Source: Bacillota bacterium
GTDB lineage: Bacteria; Bacillota; Clostridia; Caldicoprobacterales; Xylanivirgaceae
DNA length: 64,000 bases
Reading direction: 5' to 3'
Assembly: GCA_023621995.1 (NCBI GenBank)
Contig: JAMOAB010000175.1
Coordinates: 123,861 to 187,860, forward strand
The notes under the pieces were generated by a model. The model made no database searches and was not told the DNA's origin. It was given only the letters and a program-made list of their open reading frames with translations. Shown one piece after another: positions 17,661 through 27,470 of this stretch; the first letter of the stretch is position 1, and the number at the start of each line of letters is the position of its first letter. The position numbers and the translations under genes were made by a program.

Positions 17661-18575
17661 TTATTCATCAAATAGTGCTTTTACAAAAGCATCTGCATCA
17701 AATGGTTGTAAGTCCTCCACCCCTTCACCTACTCCTATATACCGTATAGGCACATCTAGCTCTGATTTTACAGCTATAACTACTCCTCCCTTGGCTGTGC
17801 CATCTAGCTTAGTCAATACTATGCCAGTAATACCTACTATTTCTTTGAAAAGTTTGGCTTGGGATATGGCGTTTTGTCCAGTAGTGGCATCTAGTACTAA
17901 CAAAACTTCTTTGTGAGCTTTCCCATATTCCCTATCTATAACGCGATTTATCTTTGCAAGCTCATTCATAAGATTTTTCTTATTATGCAACCGCCCTGCT
18001 GTGTCACATATTAATATATCCATATCACGACTCTTTGCAGCTTGAATAGCATCATATATTACGGCTGCCGGGTCAGACCCCTCTGCATGCTTGATTACCT
18101 GTACACCTGCTCTCTGACCCCAAACGTCTAGCTGTTCAGCAGCTGCCGCTCTAAACGTATCACCTGCTGCTATTAATACTTTTTTACCTTCTGCTTTATA
18201 GCGACTAGCTAGTTTTCCTATGGTAGTAGTCTTCCCCACACCATTTACACCTACCACCAGTATGACACAGGGATATGCAATTTCACACTCTTCCTCCGAT
18301 CTTAAAATTTCTACTATTTTTTCCCTTAGAATTTCTTTTATCTTATCCGGATTACCTATTTTTTCCTTATCTACTCGTTCTCTTAAATATTCCATTATTT
18401 CCATGGTAGTGTTGACTCCCACATCAGCCATTATTAAAACTTCTTCCAACTCCTCATAAAATTCATCATCAATATCTGTATAATATTTTATGATCTCATC
18501 CACACGACTAGATAAATTCTGTCTAGTCTTATCTAGACCCTCTTTTAATTTCGTGAACCAACCTTTTTTAGCCAT
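17661..18575 (-). CDS. ftsY: signal recognition particle receptor FtsY
   Basis: FtsY is the membrane-associated SRP receptor GTPase. The 304-residue protein is essentially NG domain only, lacking the long acidic A domain of enterobacterial FtsY. The amphipathic N-terminus (GWFTKLKEGL) probably provides membrane contact. P-loop GVNGVGKT is at 109-116, DTAGRLHNK near 195, and TKLDGTAKGG near 255. It lies 23 nt downstream of smc and 95 nt upstream of ylxM-ffh, so both SRP GTPases are neighbours. Confidence 0.98.
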   Translation of the reverse strand: MAKKGWFTKLKEGLDKTRQNLSSRVDEIIKYYTDIDDEFYEELEEVLIMADVGVNTTMEIMEYLRERVDKEKIGNPDKIKEILREKIVEILRSEEECEIAYPCVILVVGVNGVGKTTTIGKLASRYKAEGKKVLIAAGDTFRAAAAEQLDVWGQRAGVQVIKHAEGSDPAAVIYDAIQAAKSRDMDILICDTAGRLHNKKNLMNELAKINRVIDREYGKAHKEVLLVLDATTGQNAISQAKLFKEIVGITGIVLTKLDGTAKGGVVIAVKSELDVPIRYIGVGEGVEDLQPFDADAFVKALFDE

Positions 18576-18598
18576 CTCTTACCTCCTAAATTTTCTTA

Positions 18599-21500
18599 TC
18601 AACTTGCCATGTCATCAAATCTAACTGAAACTATTTGAGATACACCCTTTTCTTCCATGGCAATACCATATAGTACATCACATACCTCCATAGTAGGTTT
18701 TCTGTGAGTAATTATTACAAATTGGGTGCTATCAGTAAACTCATCTAAAAAATTACAAAAGTTATTTAGGTTACTCTCGTCTAAGGCTGCATCAATCTCA
18801 TCTAATACACAAAATGGACAGGGTTTACGTTTAAGTATAGCAAATAGCAGGGATATGGCAGTTAAAGCTTTTTCTCCTCCTGATAATAAGGATATATTCT
18901 GCAGCTTTTTCCCAGGAGGTTGGGCTTCGATCTCAATATCACAATCTAACACACTGCCCTCTCCACTCAATATGAGCTTAGCAGTCCCTCCCCCAAACAA
19001 CTTAGAAAAGACTTCGTTGAAATAATCATTTATAATGCCAATTTCTTCTGAAAATTGTCTTTCCATTGTTATCGTTATATCTTCGATGACCTTCTTTAAA
19101 TCTTGTATAGCCATCTCAAGATCATTTTTTTGTTCTTTTAGAAAGCTATATCTCTCATTTAATGTCTTATATTGTTCAATAGCATTTACATTGACATCTC
19201 CAAGAGCTTCTATCTGCCCCTTTAATTTTTTTATCTGTCTACCTATATGTCTATACGATAGCTTCTCATCATAATATTCTAAGGCTCCATTGTAGGATAT
19301 ATTGTATTCTTCCCACGTATTATTTTGAATATTATCTAATTCAACTTCAGCACGTGATATTTCAATATCTAGATTATGCTTTTTTTCTATAATTATTGAA
19401 ATATCTTCTTCTAACCTCTTATAATCTGCATATAGAATTTCTATATTAGTTTCCATCTCTGCTTTCTGTTCGTTAATTTTTTTTAACGTTGCTTTAGCCG
19501 ATTCAATATCTTTTTTTAGATTTTCTATTTTTTCTCTATTTTGCTGGTTTATTTGTTGTAAAGTAGATATCAATGTTTTATTGTCCTCTATTCGCTGCTT
19601 CTTATTAGATATACTCTGCCTATGTCTATCAAGTTCTTGAACTAAAAACTGTTTATTATCTCTCTTAGATAATATCTCTTGCTCTAAAGAAGCTAGTTTT
19701 ACTTTTATATCTGTTAAGTTTTTGTGTATTCCTTCTCGCTCTTTTAGAAGGCTTTGTTCCTCTAATTCCCAATCTCTCATCTGTCTATTAGTATCTTCTA
19801 TTTTTGTCTCAAGTATTTTTATTTCATCTGATCTACTTATATATCGAGCTTGTATCTCCCGTCTTCTCTGTCTTATTATTTCCTTTTCATTCTTGTCCTC
19901 TTCTATTTCTATCTCCAGTGCTCTTATATTTTTCTCTAATCCTTGAGCTTTCTCCATACTAACTGCTATATCCATATTTTTTTTGCCGATTCTATCTCCT
20001 AGCTGTTTTAATCTGGCTGACGCTTCATCTAGTTTTGTCTGTACATATTTATCTTCCTCATATAGTCTTTCCATCTTTGTGTGTATTGCTCTTAACTCGT
20101 CCTTTAGTTCTTCTACCTCTCGTCGTCTTGATATGAGATTTGACCCTTTACTTGATGTGCTTCCACCAGTTATAGAACCACCTGCGTTTACTACATCACC
20201 GTCCATTGTAACAATCTTAAAGCTATAAGAAAAATTTCTAGCTATTTCTACAGCTTCGTCCATTGTCTTTACTATTATTATTCTTCCCAATAGATACTTG
20301 AAAATCTCCGCATATCTCTCATCATAATCTATTAAATGAGAGGCAATGCCTATGCAACCATCCATATTAAGTACTTGCTGTTCTCTCTTATTTAATTCTC
20401 TACCTTTAACAGATGTCAAAGGTAAAAATGTCGCCCTACCATGATTATATTTCTTTAAATATTCTATTACAACTTTTGCATCTTCTTCTGTGCCTGTTAT
20501 TATAAATTGAACACTATTCCCTAATGCTGTCTCTATGGCCTTCTCTAGCCCTTTTGGAACCTCTATAAGTTCAGCAACAACACCACAGATATTAATATCT
20601 TTAAATATACCCTTGTCAACTGCAGTAAGAATAGCCTTTACACTTCTATAATAGCCTTCGTAGTTTTTGTCCATTTCATTTAATAGTGTAAATCGCGCCT
20701 TTTTATTCTCTAAAGATTTATATGTGTCTGTCATCTCCCTACCAAGTTGCCCTGACTTTTCCTTTAATTTTCTTAAATCCTGCTCAATCCCTTGCCTCTC
20801 ATTTACTAGAGTAGCAAGCTCTTGCTTTAGCTTATCTATATTGTCGTTATAGTTTAATCTATCAGCCTTTAACTCTTCCAATCTGCCTTTCTTGCACTGT
20901 AAATTTTCGTTTAGCTGATTGAATCTATCATCATAAGCTAATAACTCCGCCTCCATATGGGCAATCGCCTCTCTACCTTTTGATATTTTTTCCCTTATAG
21001 TATCAAAATCATATTTATAGCGACTAACTTCCTCTCTATAGCAGGCTAATCGACTTTCAATAGTCTCTAATTCCTTTGCACATTCATCTCTTTTGGATGA
21101 TAAAATTGATCTGTCATTATCCTTGTCTACTAATTCACTTTCGAGGTGTTCTATCTTTTCTAATTTTGACCTCCGCTCTCCATCCTCAGTCTGTATGTCA
21201 ATATCTAAATCCCTATTATTCTTTTGAGCCTGACTTATCTTTTCAGTATTTATATCAATATTTCCCTCCATTGTCTTTATAGAATACTCCAAATCATGGA
21301 TTTTTATATTCCACTTTTCAATCTGTTTATTTTTATCACTGATTGTGGCCCTTAATTCTTCTCTTTTTTCTTCATTTTCTATCAAGCTTTTTTTCTGTAT
21401 GTCTATCTCGTCGCTTAATTGTTCTATATGTTCACGACTCTTTTGCATTTTATCAGCCAGCCGATTGTACTCTATGACAAATCTATTTAACTCATAAAAC

Positions 21501-22168
21501 TTTAATTCTTCTTTAATTCTTAAAAAGTCTTTTGCCTTGTCACTTTCTAATTTTAAAGGCTCTATTTGGTTTGAGATCTCATAGAGTATGTCCTCTACTC
21601 TTATTAAGTTGTCCCTAGTCCTCTCCAATTTTTTCTGGGCTTCTTCTCTTCTAGTCTTATATTTTACAATACCTGCAGCTTCCTCTAATACACCTCTCCT
21701 ATCATCAGCATTAGTACTCAATATTTGATCAATCCTGCCCTGTCCAATTATTGAGTATCCTTCCTTCCCTATACCTGTATCCATAAATAATTCTAATATA
21801 TCCTTTAACCTGCACTGATTTCTATTTATGTAGTATTCGCTCTCACCTGAGCGGTATAGACGCCTTGTGACAGTGACTTCAGTAAATTCAATGGGTAAAC
21901 TAGCATTAGAGTTGTCTAATGTAAGGGACACTTCAGCAAAGCCTAAAGAATTTCTATGTTGAGTGCCTGAAAATATAATATCTTCCATCTTTGCTCCCCG
22001 AAGAGATTTTGCACTCTGTTCTCCTAGTACCCACCTTATAGCATCTAATATATTGCTCTTGCCACTTCCATTAGGACCCACTATTCCAGTTATCCCCTTA
22101 TCAAATTGGATTTTTGTTCTATCGGCAAATGATTTAAATCCATATATTTCTAAACTCTTTAGTAGCAA
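18599..22168 (-). CDS. smc: chromosome segregation protein SMC
   Basis: SMC is the condensin ATPase that organises the nucleoid together with ScpA and ScpB. The 1189-residue protein has the canonical layout: Walker A GPNGSGKS at 31-38, a coiled coil to about 500, a hinge near 515-640 (ending in the glycine-rich GDVVNAGGSITGGS segment), and a return coiled coil to about 1030. The C-terminal head has signature LSGGEKALTAISLLFA and Walker B CVLDEIDAALDESN. It starts 6 nt after rnc, and the rnc-smc-ftsY order is conserved in Bacillus. Confidence 0.99.
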   Translation of the reverse strand: MLLKSLEIYGFKSFADRTKIQFDKGITGIVGPNGSGKSNILDAIRWVLGEQSAKSLRGAKMEDIIFSGTQHRNSLGFAEVSLTLDNSNASLPIEFTEVTVTRRLYRSGESEYYINRNQCRLKDILELFMDTGIGKEGYSIIGQGRIDQILSTNADDRRGVLEEAAGIVKYKTRREEAQKKLERTRDNLIRVEDILYEISNQIEPLKLESDKAKDFLRIKEELKFYELNRFVIEYNRLADKMQKSREHIEQLSDEIDIQKKSLIENEEKREELRATISDKNKQIEKWNIKIHDLEYSIKTMEGNIDINTEKISQAQKNNRDLDIDIQTEDGERRSKLEKIEHLESELVDKDNDRSILSSKRDECAKELETIESRLACYREEVSRYKYDFDTIREKISKGREAIAHMEAELLAYDDRFNQLNENLQCKKGRLEELKADRLNYNDNIDKLKQELATLVNERQGIEQDLRKLKEKSGQLGREMTDTYKSLENKKARFTLLNEMDKNYEGYYRSVKAILTAVDKGIFKDINICGVVAELIEVPKGLEKAIETALGNSVQFIITGTEEDAKVVIEYLKKYNHGRATFLPLTSVKGRELNKREQQVLNMDGCIGIASHLIDYDERYAEIFKYLLGRIIIVKTMDEAVEIARNFSYSFKIVTMDGDVVNAGGSITGGSTSSKGSNLISRRREVEELKDELRAIHTKMERLYEEDKYVQTKLDEASARLKQLGDRIGKKNMDIAVSMEKAQGLEKNIRALEIEIEEDKNEKEIIRQRRREIQARYISRSDEIKILETKIEDTNRQMRDWELEEQSLLKEREGIHKNLTDIKVKLASLEQEILSKRDNKQFLVQELDRHRQSISNKKQRIEDNKTLISTLQQINQQNREKIENLKKDIESAKATLKKINEQKAEMETNIEILYADYKRLEEDISIIIEKKHNLDIEISRAEVELDNIQNNTWEEYNISYNGALEYYDEKLSYRHIGRQIKKLKGQIEALGDVNVNAIEQYKTLNERYSFLKEQKNDLEMAIQDLKKVIEDITITMERQFSEEIGIINDYFNEVFSKLFGGGTAKLILSGEGSVLDCDIEIEAQPPGKKLQNISLLSGGEKALTAISLLFAILKRKPCPFCVLDEIDAALDESNLNNFCNFLDEFTDSTQFVIITHRKPTMEVCDVLYGIAMEEKGVSQIVSVRFDDMAS

Positions 22169-22174
22169 ATAGTT

Positions 22175-22879
22175 TCACTCCCTACTGAGTAAAAAATTCA
22201 AGGCAGCCCTTGCTGCACCTTGTTCAGCTTCTTTTTTGTTCCGTCCCCTGCCTCTCCCCAAGGCAACACCCTGGTGAAATACATTAACTATGAACAATTT
22301 AGCATGGTCAGGCCCTCTTTCTTCCACTATAGTATATTCAACGCCATGCCTTGACCTGCTCTGCACATATTCTTGTAATTCTGTCTTATAATCTCGTATA
22401 TCTGTTCCATCCATTACAGCATATATACGTCTTTGTAGAAGCCTCAATACAAGCTCCTTAGAACTATAAAAATCTCCATCTATGTAGACTGCACCAATCA
22501 GCGCCTCCACACCATCTGCAAGTATAGAAGCTCTATTCCGTCCCCCTGTCCTCTCCTCGCCCTTTCCAAGCATTAAATAATCTCCTAGCATTATATCCCT
22601 TGCAACTAAAGCAAGTGAATATTCTGAAACTATATTTGAACGTACTTTAGTGAGTTCACCTTCAGATAGATGGGGATATCTTTTGAATATATGATCGCTT
22701 ATGGTCAAACCTAGAACTGAATCACCTAAGAATTCCAGCCTCTCATTTGACTCAACACCATGTTCATTGGCATACGAACTGTGAGTTAAAGCTATATATA
22801 ATAGGGAAATATCAGCAAATTTATAATCTATAATATCTTCTAAACTGTGTAGTCTTATTTTGATTTTATCAATATCCAT
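22175..22879 (-). CDS. rnc: ribonuclease III
   Basis: RNase III cleaves double-stranded RNA, including rRNA precursors. The 234-residue protein has the signature NERLEFLGDSVLGL near 43-56, the second catalytic acidic block LADGVEALIGAVYIDG, and a C-terminal double-stranded-RNA-binding domain (about 160-232). It is preceded by its own near-consensus promoter (22925-22952) and, further upstream, by a long hairpin (22979-23050) after fabF. In B. subtilis rnc follows acpA; here fabF lies between. Confidence 0.98.
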   Translation of the reverse strand: MDIDKIKIRLHSLEDIIDYKFADISLLYIALTHSSYANEHGVESNERLEFLGDSVLGLTISDHIFKRYPHLSEGELTKVRSNIVSEYSLALVARDIMLGDYLMLGKGEERTGGRNRASILADGVEALIGAVYIDGDFYSSKELVLRLLQRRIYAVMDGTDIRDYKTELQEYVQSRSRHGVEYTIVEERGPDHAKLFIVNVFHQGVALGRGRGRNKKEAEQGAARAALNFLLSRE

Positions 22880-22924
22880 GTGTTATATAACACCCCTTTA
22901 TACGTTTATATAGGGCTATAAAAG

Positions 22925-22952
22925 ATTATATACGTAAATGTACATTTGTCAA
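22925..22952 (-). promoter_or_regulatory. rnc promoter
   Basis: Minus-strand perfect -35 TTGACA (22947-22952) and perfect -10 TATAAT (22925-22930) have 16-bp spacing. The start of transcription would be about 40 nt before the rnc ATG. This is the best-matching promoter seen in the window. Confidence 0.85.
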
Positions 22953-22978
22953 TATAGGAACATATTTTTTGCTTAAAA

Positions 22979-23050
22979 TAGAGAGCCTGTAATTGGCTAT
23001 GGATAAAGGTAATAATGTCATAAATCCGTAGCTCATTCACAGGCTCTCTA
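22979..23050 (-). terminator. long bipartite hairpin between fabF and rnc
   Basis: Perfect 12-bp arms TAGAGAGCCTGT (22979-22990) and ACAGGCTCTCTA (23039-23050) enclose a second 9-bp stem (GCTATGGAT with ATCCGTAGC, one G-U pair). On the minus strand it is followed by TTTTAAGC, a short U-run. It probably terminates the fatty-acid operon. The helix of more than 20 bp is also a plausible RNase III substrate. Confidence 0.65.
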
Positions 23051-23115
23051 CACTTTCCATCCATATATTTTTATAAGTATTTAAAAAAATATGATAATGC
23101 TATGACGAAATATGC

Positions 23116-24357
23116 CTATTCTTCATATCTCTTAAATACTATACTTGCATTTTGACCACCAAATCCAAACGAATTAGATATGGCATATTGAATATCTGCT
23201 CTCATACCTTGGTTAGGTACATAGTCCAGATCGCAATCTGGGTCGGCCGTATCATAGTTTATAGTAGGATGAATATATTGATTGACAAGAGAAAGTACCG
23301 TGGCAATGGCTTCTATGCCACCCGAAGCTCCTAAAAGATGGCCAGTCATAGATTTAGTCGAACTTATTCTCAGATTATATGCATGATCGCCAAACACAGT
23401 CTTAATAGCCATGGTCTCAAACGCATCATTGTATGGAGTTGATGTGCCATGGGCATTTATATAATCGATCATGTCAGGTTCTATACCTGCATCCTTAATA
23501 GCAAGATCCATTGCTCTCGCAGCCCCTTCGCCTTCAGGTGCCGGTGCAGTTATATGATGGGCATCTGCAGTAAGACCATAACCTACTACCTCGCCCAATA
23601 TCTTTGCATTTCTCTTAAGTGCATGCTCATAATCTTCCAAGATGACAATCCCTGCTCCCTCGCCCATCACAAAGCCGTCTCTATCCTTATCAAATGGGCG
23701 ACTAGCCCCTTGAGGATCGTCATTTCTTGTAGATAATGCCCTCATAGAACAAAAACCAGCTAAGGCAAGAGGAGATACTGCCGCTTCACTACCCCCAGTT
23801 ATTATTACATCAGCTTTACCATCCTTTATCATTCTATAAGCTTCTCCAATAGCATTAGTCGCCGATGCACACGCTGTTACAACTGTAGTATTTACCCCTT
23901 TAGCGCCTGTCTCTATGGCAATTTGACCAGCAGCAATATTTGTTATCATCATTGGAACAAAAAATGGACTTACTCTTCCCGGTCCCCGAGATAGAAGTGT
24001 CTTTTTTTGCTCCTCCATGGTTTCTATACCACCAACACCAGTACCCAATACAACTCCAAAACGTTCCTTATCTAGTTTATCCATATCAAATGCAGCTTCT
24101 TCCATAGCCATATGGGTCGCAGCCATGGCAAACTGGGTGAATCTATCCATTCTCCTTGCAGCTCTTCTCTCCATGTAATCCTCTGGATCAAAATCATCTA
24201 CACAGCCAGCAATCTTTGTAGAAAAATCCGTAATATCAAAACGAGTTATGGTTTCTATTCCACTTTTACCTGCACATAGTGCCTCCCAAAATTCCGCAAT
24301 AGTATTTCCGATGGGAGATATAACACCCATTCCAGTTATTACTACTCTTCTATTCAT
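23116..24357 (-). CDS. fabF: beta-ketoacyl-ACP synthase II
   Basis: FabF elongates acyl-ACP by condensation with malonyl-ACP. The 413-residue protein has the catalytic Cys163-His303-His340 triad in TACASATNAIG, NAHGTSTPYND and STKSMTGHLLGA. It is the last gene of the FapR-controlled operon, 145 nt beyond acpP, with a stable hairpin in that gap that could set the ratio of acpP to fabF message. Downstream accB, fabZ and accCDA genes, frequent in clostridial clusters, are absent here. Confidence 0.98.
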   Translation of the reverse strand: MNRRVVITGMGVISPIGNTIAEFWEALCAGKSGIETITRFDITDFSTKIAGCVDDFDPEDYMERRAARRMDRFTQFAMAATHMAMEEAAFDMDKLDKERFGVVLGTGVGGIETMEEQKKTLLSRGPGRVSPFFVPMMITNIAAGQIAIETGAKGVNTTVVTACASATNAIGEAYRMIKDGKADVIITGGSEAAVSPLALAGFCSMRALSTRNDDPQGASRPFDKDRDGFVMGEGAGIVILEDYEHALKRNAKILGEVVGYGLTADAHHITAPAPEGEGAARAMDLAIKDAGIEPDMIDYINAHGTSTPYNDAFETMAIKTVFGDHAYNLRISSTKSMTGHLLGASGGIEAIATVLSLVNQYIHPTINYDTADPDCDLDYVPNQGMRADIQYAISNSFGFGGQNASIVFKRYEE

Positions 24358-24462
24358 AAAAACCCTCCAAGTAAATATTAAATATTTATTAATGCATGTA
24401 AATGCATTCTATAAGTCTAAATTGGTAAGGTTGGATTATATTCAATAGATATCATTATTTTT

Positions 24463-24496
24463 ATTGGGTCGGATTTTTACAAAAATCCGACCCAAT
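24463..24496 (-). promoter_or_regulatory. very stable stem-loop directly after acpP
   Basis: Two perfect 16-nt arms, ATTGGGTCGGATTTTT and AAAAATCCGACCCAAT, are separated by only AC. The stem starts 6 nt after the acpP stop. On the minus strand it is followed by AAAAATAATG, so there is no U-tract and ordinary termination is unlikely. An mRNA 3'-end stabiliser or processing element that favours acpP over fabF is a reasonable inference. Confidence 0.6.
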
Positions 24497-24502
24497 ACTA
24501 TG

Positions 24503-24745
24503 TTACGAATGATCCTTAATATAGTTAACAACATCTCCTACTGTAACTATCTTTTCAGCCTCTTCATCAGGAATCTCCATATCAAATTCCTCTTCCAGAG
24601 ACATTATAAGCTCTACGACATCCAATGAATCAGCACCTAAGTCATCGATGAAAGTAGAATCCATTTCAATCTTATCAGTTTCTATACTAAGTTGTTCTGC
24701 AATTACATCTCTAACTGTATCAAATATCTTATCCACTACATTCAC
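24503..24745 (-). CDS. acpP: acyl carrier protein
   Basis: AcpP carries growing acyl chains on a phosphopantetheine arm. The 80-residue acidic protein has the attachment motif [12 protein letters not shown] with Ser40. It is between fabG (29 nt upstream) and fabF. The ribosome binding site GGAGG is strong, and a stem-loop follows the stop, fitting the high ACP requirement. Confidence 0.98.
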   Translation of the reverse strand: MNVVDKIFDTVRDVIAEQLSIETDKIEMDSTFIDDLGADSLDVVELIMSLEEEFDMEIPDEEAEKIVTVGDVVNYIKDHS

Positions 24746-24774
24746 CTCCCTCCAATGGCATTACATTGATAATA

Positions 24775-25518
24775 TTATATAATCATGCCTCCGTCAACGT
24801 TTATTACTTGACCTGTTATGTAACTGCTATAATCCGAGGCTAAAAATGCTACCACTTGAGCAATGTCATCTGGAGTTCCATATCTTTTTAGAGGAATGTT
24901 TGACAATATACCCTGTTTTATTTTATCGTCTAATACATCGGTCATATCCGTCTTTATAAAACCTGGGGCAACTACATTTACCCTTATTCCCCTAGGAGCT
25001 AACTCCTTAGCCATAGATTTCGAAAATCCTATTATCCCTGCCTTTGCAGCAGCATAGTTGCTCTGCCCAGCATTTCCCGTAATGCCTATTACTGAAGATA
25101 TATTGATTATAACACCCTGCCGTGCCTTCATCATATGGCGCGTTACCGCCTTAGTGCAATTGAATACTCCCTTTAGGTTGGTCTCTAATACGCTATCCCA
25201 ATCTTCTTCTTTCATCCTGAGAAGTAATGAATCGCGTGTTATTCCTGCATTATTTACCAGAACATGTATATGACCAAAAGTATCTATTGTCTTATCTATC
25301 ATGTCGTCTACCTCGTCAGTGGAAGTAACATTTGATTTGACAATGATACCCTTACTACCCATTTTAGTAAGCTCATCTAATACAGCTTTAGCACCCTTCT
25401 CATCACGGGAATAGTTAATTACTACATTTGCACCCAGTTCCCCCATTTTTAATGCAATAGCTTTTCCTATACCCCTAGAAGCACCTGTTACAATGACTGT
25501 CTTTTCTTTAAAATCCAT
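24775..25518 (-). CDS. fabG: 3-oxoacyl-ACP reductase
   Basis: FabG reduces beta-ketoacyl-ACP with NADPH. The 247-residue short-chain dehydrogenase has the cofactor motif TGASRGIG at 11-18, NNAG at 89-92, catalytic Ser142, Tyr155 and Lys159 (NISSVIG; SNYAAAKAG), and the C-terminal GQVINVDGGM. It follows fabD by 4 nt in the fatty-acid operon. Confidence 0.97.
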   Translation of the reverse strand: MDFKEKTVIVTGASRGIGKAIALKMGELGANVVINYSRDEKGAKAVLDELTKMGSKGIIVKSNVTSTDEVDDMIDKTIDTFGHIHVLVNNAGITRDSLLLRMKEEDWDSVLETNLKGVFNCTKAVTRHMMKARQGVIINISSVIGITGNAGQSNYAAAKAGIIGFSKSMAKELAPRGIRVNVVAPGFIKTDMTDVLDDKIKQGILSNIPLKRYGTPDDIAQVVAFLASDYSSYITGQVINVDGGMII

Positions 25519-25522
25519 GTTA

Positions 25523-26455
25523 TCACCCCAACCTCTTTAATGTCTTCTCCAAACTCTCAATATCGTCCACATTATAGCCAGTAACACTTTTATCTATTCG
25601 TTTCAAGAAATTAGTGAGAGTTTTACCTGGACCTAGTTCTATAAATATGTCTACACCGCTTTCTATCATATACTCAATACTCTGCTGCCACCTAACCGAA
25701 TTGGTAACTTGCTTTATTAAGAGCTCCTTAACATGGCTCCCATCACGTGATGGTTTAGCTTCTACATTAGATATTACTGGTATCTTTGGATCCTCTATTA
25801 CTATTTTGTCCAACTCATTTTTTAAATTAATAGCAGCTGGTTCTAAAAGGGAACAGTGAAATGGAGCGCTGACTGGAAGGACAATAGTCCGTTTTGCACC
25901 CATATCTTTTGCAAACTCACACGCCCTATCTACAGCTTTAGTATGACCAGAAACTACAATCTGTCCTGGACAATTATAATTTGCTGCCTCTACAACTCCT
26001 ACCTCTGACGCTTTAATGCAACACGCTTCAACTTCATGCTCAGATAGACCTAATATCGCAGCCATAGCACCTTCTCCCAATGGAACAGCTTGCTGCATGA
26101 ATCTACCCCTCTTTTGTACGAGGCCAACTCCATCTTCAAAGCTAATACTCCCTGCTGCAGTCAATGCACCATATTCACCTAAACTCAAACCGGCTACCAT
26201 TTGAGGTTCTATTCCATTAGATTTTAAAATCTTATAAGCGGCAATACCCAGCATATATACTGCAGGTTGTGTGTTTTCTGTCTTCTTGAGCGCTTCCTCA
26301 GGACCGTTAAAACATATGTCTACAATGTCATATCCAAGTATATTATTTGCTAAATCAAATAATTCCCGTACATCGTCAAAATTATGATATAAATCCTTGC
26401 CCATTCCAACATATTGGGCTCCTTGTCCAGCAAATAAAAATGCAATCTTCCCCAT
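25523..26455 (-). CDS. fabD: malonyl-CoA:ACP transacylase
   Basis: FabD loads malonyl groups onto ACP. With the chosen ATG the protein has 310 residues: FLFAGQGAQYVGMG near 7-20, nucleophile Ser91 in GLSLGEYGALTA, and the catalytic His in VSAPFHCSLLEPA near 199. An in-frame GTG 15 nt upstream lies inside the GGAGG ribosome binding site and adds MEALF, so it is unlikely to be the start. It follows fabH by 19 nt. An enoyl reductase (fabK) commonly sits between these genes in Clostridia but is missing here. Confidence 0.97.
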   Translation of the reverse strand: MGKIAFLFAGQGAQYVGMGKDLYHNFDDVRELFDLANNILGYDIVDICFNGPEEALKKTENTQPAVYMLGIAAYKILKSNGIEPQMVAGLSLGEYGALTAAGSISFEDGVGLVQKRGRFMQQAVPLGEGAMAAILGLSEHEVEACCIKASEVGVVEAANYNCPGQIVVSGHTKAVDRACEFAKDMGAKRTIVLPVSAPFHCSLLEPAAINLKNELDKIVIEDPKIPVISNVEAKPSRDGSHVKELLIKQVTNSVRWQQSIEYMIESGVDIFIELGPGKTLTNFLKRIDKSVTGYNVDDIESLEKTLKRLG

Positions 26456-26474
26456 AAATAACGCCTCCACCTCT

Positions 26475-27470
26475 TTATTTACTCCATCTAAGCATACACG
26501 ATGCCCAAGTCAATCCACCACCAAATGCAACTAATACTATTCTATCTCCCTTTTTGATTGCCTTTGTTCTAGATGCTTCATCCAGTGCAACTGGCACAGA
26601 AGCAGCAGACATATTGCCATACCTGTCTAAGTTTATATACACTTTCTCCTTTGGCAAGTTTAGTCGTTTCCTTGCACCTTCAATTATGCGAATATTTGCC
26701 TGATGAGGAACCAAAAAGTCCACATCAGCTTTTGTCAATCCTGCAAGACTGACTGCTTCCTCTGAAGCTTTGGCCATTATTCTCACTGCAAATTTAAATA
26801 CTTCACTACCTTCCATCTGCACATAATGAAGCTCATTTTTTACCGTTTCAAAAGATGCAGGTTTTCTCGAACCTCCTGCCTCCAATATCAAGTGTTTACC
26901 TCCTTCACCATCTGCACCCATACAATGAGATAATATGCCAAACTTTTCATCTACCCTACTTACAACTGCAGCACCCGCACCATCTCCAAATAATACGCAT
27001 GTGTTTCTGTCTTTCCAATTCAAAAATTTGCTCAAACACTCGGCACCAATTACAAGTATGTTCTCATATGCTCCTGTAGCTATAAATTGGCTAGCAAGTA
27101 TAAATCCATATAAAAAACCTGAACATGCTGCTTCTATATCAAAGGCAGGACAGTGTTCCGCTCCTAAGTTAGCTTGCACTAGACATGCAGTGGAAGGAAA
27201 GTTCATATCAGGGGTCACAGTTGCCACTATTATCATGTCTATATCAGAAGGCTTAAGACCTGCATCATCTAATGCTCTACGAGCAGCCACTGTGGCCAAA
27301 TCTGATGTGGCTGTATTTTCATCTGCTACACGTCGTTTTTTTATTCCAGTTCTGGATACTATCCACTCATCGGATGTGTCTACTATTTTTTCTAAATCTT
27401 CGTTAGTTACTATCTTTGGTGGGAGACAACTACCAGTACCTATAATACCAGCGTTATATAATTTACTCAC
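26475..27470 (-). CDS. fabH: beta-ketoacyl-ACP synthase III
   Basis: FabH starts fatty-acid synthesis by condensing an acyl-CoA with malonyl-ACP. The 331-residue protein has nucleophile Cys116 in AFDIEAACSGFLYG, then DFLVPHQANIRI with the catalytic His, and YGNMSAASVPVAL with the catalytic Asn. The C-terminal FGGGLTWAS is typical. Its start overlaps the plsX stop by 4 nt, so initiation of fatty-acid and phospholipid synthesis is translationally coupled. Confidence 0.98.
   Translation of the reverse strand: MSKLYNAGIIGTGSCLPPKIVTNEDLEKIVDTSDEWIVSRTGIKKRRVADENTATSDLATVAARRALDDAGLKPSDIDMIIVATVTPDMNFPSTACLVQANLGAEHCPAFDIEAACSGFLYGFILASQFIATGAYENILVIGAECLSKFLNWKDRNTCVLFGDGAGAAVVSRVDEKFGILSHCMGADGEGGKHLILEAGGSRKPASFETVKNELHYVQMEGSEVFKFAVRIMAKASEEAVSLAGLTKADVDFLVPHQANIRIIEGARKRLNLPKEKVYINLDRYGNMSAASVPVALDEASRTKAIKKGDRIVLVAFGGGLTWASCMLRWSK

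Noticed and set aside
24463..24496. Intrinsic terminator between acpP and fabF
   Set aside because: The stem is followed on the minus strand by AAAAATAATG, not by Ts, so it is annotated as a regulatory stem-loop.
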